Assembly (NCBI GenBank): GCA_902795825.1 | Contig: CADBML010000193.1 | Coordinates: 1 to 36,407, forward strand | DNA: 36,407 bases | Source of the DNA: an uncultured Bacteroidales bacterium | Lineage (GTDB): Bacteria > Bacteroidota > Bacteroidia > Bacteroidales > Muribaculaceae | Reading direction: 5' to 3' | In this document: positions 34,144-36,407 of the stretch, piece by piece | How positions within the stretch are numbered: the stretch's first letter is position 1 | Layout: each line of letters starts with the position of its first letter | Notes under the pieces: generated by a model | The model's input: the letters and a program-made list of their open reading frames with translations, nothing else | Databases searched by the model: none | Told to the model about the DNA's origin: nothing | Translations under genes and position numbers: made by a program

Positions 34144-34710
34144 TCACTTGTTAATGCTGACACCCGACTTCTTGCCAATAATATAAATGATGGGCTCTTT
34201 AGCCTCAGGCATCAAAAGATCGGTCAATATCAACGGCTCTCCCGAAATAATCACTGCACAGCGGAATTTTGAGCCGACAGCTATTCGCGTGCCTTCCGCC
34301 TTAATCACGGAAAAACGGCTGTTGCCTTCATAGCGGATTGTCATGATTCTTGAAGGTTCCCAGCATAATGTGATTTCTTCACCTATGGCAAGCGAATCGG
34401 CGGCAATATGTTTGCTTATGACCTCATCGCTTTGGAGTCCGTTCAGAAATGATTGGAAGTCGGAAAAGCCGACATATCGTGATAGAATGTTCAGAGTGGT
34501 GACCGACGGGCTAAAGTGGTCGCGCATATATCCGAATAAGCGCTTAAGGGTTGACGCACTGACACTGTCGGCTTTGTTCCCATGACGGAAGGCAAAGTCG
34601 CCTATGGCTTCGCTCAACAGCGAATAGTCTTTTTCTGTTTCTAACGGAGAGCCGTATTTTTCAACGATAGCCTCTTTTAGCCGTTCTATAGTCTCATTTT
34701 TTATTTCCAT
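34144..34710 (-). CDS. Small protein with HTH-like N-terminal region, linked to a Ser/Thr kinase
   Basis: The 188-residue protein has no signal peptide or membrane segment. Residues 1 to about 92 are helical, with SASTLKRLFGYMRDHFSPSV followed by TLNILSRYVGFSDFQSFL; this pattern recurs at the N termini of many Bacteroidetes proteins and resembles a helix-turn-helix. Residues about 100-185 form a small beta-rich domain. The name of the family is not known to me. The gene overlaps the end of the kinase gene by 17 bp and lies 6 bp before the methyltransferase gene, so it may be a substrate or regulator connected with the kinase. Confidence 0.6.
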   Translation of the reverse strand: MEIKNETIERLKEAIVEKYGSPLETEKDYSLLSEAIGDFAFRHGNKADSVSASTLKRLFGYMRDHFSPSVTTLNILSRYVGFSDFQSFLNGLQSDEVISKHIAADSLAIGEEITLCWEPSRIMTIRYEGNSRFSVIKAEGTRIAVGSKFRCAVIISGEPLILTDLLMPEAKEPIIYIIGKKSGVSINK

Positions 34711-35953
34711 TTTCCGTTTTATTGCGTCGTGACAGATAAATTTCCCTTACTTTCAATATTACTGCATTGCGAATCTCACCCAACTCCTTCTGTGAGATGT
34801 CGGAAGTGGCAATTGATGCCACGTAATCCTCGGCAATCTGTGTCAAATCGGCGTTAAGGTCGTTTCTGTAACGCTCAACACGGCGATTCCCGGCTGCGAT
34901 TATATCAGCAATTTTTCGTCGATGGGCTTCTTCAGCATCAAATTTTTGTTGAAGTTCGTCGGCGGTCTTTTTGATAGCGGTGTTCTCTTCCGAGAGTGCG
35001 CGATTGGCCTTGCTAACTGATGAAAGGGAGTCGTTGAGAGTTGTTATCACGTTGTCGAACGAGTCTTTCAGTGCGATATTTGCCTTTTGAATCTGCGAAA
35101 TTTGCTCCGAATCAGCGGTGGGGGAGATGTGTCTGTATAATAATGCGACTACTGTTGCCGCTACGGCTGCAAAAAACATGAATGCAATGCCTCTGCGGAA
35201 GTTCTTTCTTATTCTGTCGGCCGACGCCAATGCCTTTTTTAAATCACCGACACTTTGAAACCGGCGGTCGATTGGTTCCAAACATCGTTTTATTATCCGA
35301 CTCCGCGAGCAGCCGAGATTCATGCATTTTGCGATAGCTCCAAGGCTGAAAATGTCGTTTCTCGTATCGGGCACATTGCCAACAGTCTGTTCAGGGGCAA
35401 TGAACGCCGCAGTTCCGGCTGGCTGTTTGAGTGTGGCGTGTGAGTCGGAATCCGCAAGACCGAAGTCAATTATCTTGGGATAACCTCCGGCACGGTTAAC
35501 GATGATATTCGAAGGCTTCAGGTCGCGATGTACAACCGCCGAGGCATGAATGTCTTCAACGGCATTGAGGATTCTGACAAACATGATATTGCGTTGCCGG
35601 CGAGAAGAAGTGGCCGTAGTCCACGAATCAAGCGTTTGCCCCTCGATGTATTCCATTATAATGCACATTCCATAGTCGTCGACAGGCTCCATCGAGTAAG
35701 CTTTTACTACGAAAGGGGAGTCGATTGACATCATCAAATCAAATTCCTTACGGAGTTTTTGCTGATATCCACCATCATTGGCGACATCTTTGGCAAGACA
35801 CTTTAATATCCACCATTTGCCGTAACGCTTGGCGTTGAGAATAATATTGGTTTTGGACTCCGACAACTTTTGGATGTCGGTGAACGAACTTGTCACGCCT
35901 TCAAATGGACTGACAATCTGACCAGAAGCGGAAGTGTCAATAAATTCTTTCAC
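34694..35953 (-). CDS. Transmembrane Hanks-type Ser/Thr protein kinase with coiled-coil sensor region
   Basis: The 419-residue protein starts at a GTG (35953). Residues about 20-248 are a compact protein kinase domain: Lys51 in WILKCL, Glu70, HRDLKPSN (142-149) with catalytic Asp144, DFG (163-165), and IAPEQ (185-189). The Gly-rich loop is not recognisable (SESKTNIILNAKRYGK in its place), which is unusual. The C-lobe is short after the activation segment. A single membrane segment (about 255-273) is followed by a coiled coil (about 282-345) and a helical end outside the cytoplasm, which could sense a periplasmic signal. It leads an operon with the small HTH-like protein and the methyltransferase. 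Confidence 0.85.
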   Translation of the reverse strand: MKEFIDTSASGQIVSPFEGVTSSFTDIQKLSESKTNIILNAKRYGKWWILKCLAKDVANDGGYQQKLRKEFDLMMSIDSPFVVKAYSMEPVDDYGMCIIMEYIEGQTLDSWTTATSSRRQRNIMFVRILNAVEDIHASAVVHRDLKPSNIIVNRAGGYPKIIDFGLADSDSHATLKQPAGTAAFIAPEQTVGNVPDTRNDIFSLGAIAKCMNLGCSRSRIIKRCLEPIDRRFQSVGDLKKALASADRIRKNFRRGIAFMFFAAVAATVVALLYRHISPTADSEQISQIQKANIALKDSFDNVITTLNDSLSSVSKANRALSEENTAIKKTADELQQKFDAEEAHRRKIADIIAAGNRRVERYRNDLNADLTQIAEDYVASIATSDISQKELGEIRNAVILKVREIYLSRRNKTENGNKK

Positions 35954-35957
35954 GATG

Positions 35958-35988
35958 TAAAATTATAACAAAAACCGCAAATGGCAAA
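35958..35988 (-). promoter_or_regulatory. Possible kinase-operon promoter
   Basis: On the minus strand TTTG (35988-35985), 19 bp, TAATTTTA (35965-35958): one mismatch in the -7 box. It lies so close to the GTG start that the message would be leaderless or nearly so, which makes either this promoter or the start codon doubtful. Confidence 0.3.
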
Positions 35989-36100
35989 ATTGCGGCGATA
36001 TTGGTGGGCTTTTGGTAGGATGCCGCTTGTGAAGAGTTGCTATTTTTGCGACTGACAACAATAATGAAATGGGAAAATCGACAAATATTTTTTCGCAAAG

Positions 36101-36131
36101 TTGCAAAATATCGGAACAATCACTAATTTTG
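36101..36131 (+). promoter_or_regulatory. Promoter for the unit at the right end
   Basis: TTG (36101-36103), 20 bp, TAATTTTG (36124-36131). The two boxes are part of a 9-bp inverted repeat, TTGCAAAAT (36101-36109) and ATTTTGCAA (36126-36134), which could be an operator. A weaker TATTTTTG at 36041-36048 lies upstream. Confidence 0.6.
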
Positions 36132-36137
36132 CAAAGT

Positions 36138-36401
36138 CAACCCACCCGATGGGTTGCGCGACATATTGAGAGCGAGATTCTCTCCTGCGACGCCAGTAAA
36201 CGTGGAAAATTTATATGTGATCGCAAGGATGGACGAATCGCTTTACTGTTGTGGCTAATTCCACAACGAGATGGTGTTTGTTATAGAATGCCAGCTTGTA
36301 GTGAAACGATAGCCGACAGGGGCGGGTCGATTTTCCCATTCTTTCACATTAAGGTTTTTCCACGGCCGACTGGCGAAGAATGAGTCGGCCGCGCCCTTTT
36401 T
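36138..36401 (+). ncRNA. Candidate structured non-coding RNA at the right edge
   Basis: Between the promoter at 36101-36131 and the terminator at 36363-36401 no convincing protein frame exists. A 104-residue open frame (36069-36383) crosses the promoter, has no good start after it, ends inside the terminator loop and resembles nothing I know. The segment instead contains hairpins: AACCCA/TGGGTT (36143-36159), GAGAG/CTCTC (about 36169-36185) and GTTGTGG/CCACAAC (about 36248-36267). I could not match it to RNase P RNA, tmRNA or SRP RNA by their core sequences; 6S RNA or a riboswitch-type leader of a gene beyond the window cannot be excluded. Confidence 0.35.
36363..36401 (+). terminator. Terminator-like hairpin at the right edge
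   Basis: CGGCCGACT (36363-36371) and AGTCGGCCG (36383-36391) form a perfect 9-bp stem with an 11-base loop; five T residues follow after five bases (36397-36401). Confidence 0.6.
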
Positions 36402-36407
36402 ATGTGC

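Noticed and set aside
35953-35988. Firm claim of a leaderless kinase message
   Set aside because: The -7 box has a mismatch and the GTG start is uncertain, so the evidence is too thin.
36069-36383. 104-codon frame at the right edge
   Set aside because: It crosses a promoter, ends inside a terminator loop and has no recognisable domain; kept only as an alternative to the non-coding RNA.
1-36407. tRNA, rRNA, tmRNA and RNase P RNA genes
   Set aside because: No segment showed the required conserved arms or core sequences on reading both strands by eye.

Overview
The window looks like chromosomal DNA of a member of the Bacteroidales, probably a gut lineage near Muribaculaceae/Bacteroidaceae. Evidence: repeated Bacteroidetes-type promoters (TTTG-N19/20-TAnnTTTG) instead of sigma70 boxes, no consistent Shine-Dalgarno sequences, and family content typical of the group (10-stranded-type putative porin, DUF5686, DUF1599, BT_3928-like DoxX protein, GH3-serine hydrolase fusion, S16 with a Lys/Ala tail, C-terminal sorting-like domain). 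No tRNA, rRNA, CRISPR array or intact transposase was seen. The family-level assignment is an inference.

Layout. 1-1433: the 3' end of a GC-rich (about 65%) unidentified gene, then about 1 kb of non-coding DNA with two 120-bp imperfect palindromes and GTTAAC-rich repeats; this looks like the edge of an accessory element. 1434-5941 (minus): a six-module secreted protein and a putative porin. 6009-12404 (plus): fmt, rpsP, sppA, lpxK, thiL. 12523-13476 (minus): prs. 13980-17717 (plus): gyrA and a TPR protein. 18105-21901 (plus): DUF1599, DoxX-like, tpiA, SPOR protein, folE. 21930-25636 (minus): engB, a long RelA/SpoT homologue and a lipoprotein, apparently one operon. 25753-26211 (minus): CYTH protein, divergent from DUF5686 (26320-28866, plus). 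28894-31824 (minus): GH3 plus serine hydrolase. 32179-32934 (plus): metallo-beta-lactamase-fold hydrolase. 32935-35953 (minus): transmembrane Ser/Thr kinase, a small putative regulator and a THUMP-like methyltransferase. 35954-36407: a promoter, several hairpins and a terminator without a convincing ORF, a candidate non-coding RNA.

Most genes are conserved housekeeping functions: translation initiation and ribosome (fmt, rpsP, engB), DNA topology (gyrA), nucleotide and cofactor supply (prs, thiL, folE), glycolysis (tpiA), lipid A (lpxK), envelope maintenance (sppA, porin, SPOR, GH3) and the stringent response.

The least explained signals are non-coding. A dispersed intergenic repeat of about 190 bp (here called R1) occurs in the same orientation upstream of rpsP, lpxK, the DUF1599 gene and the MBL-fold gene, with a nested palindromic core in three copies. 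A second repeat (R2, about 120-150 bp) lies the same distance upstream of sppA and gyrA. Other points of interest are the RelA/SpoT homologue with a ruined hydrolase site and a hexanucleotide microsatellite in its coding region, and the kinase operon.
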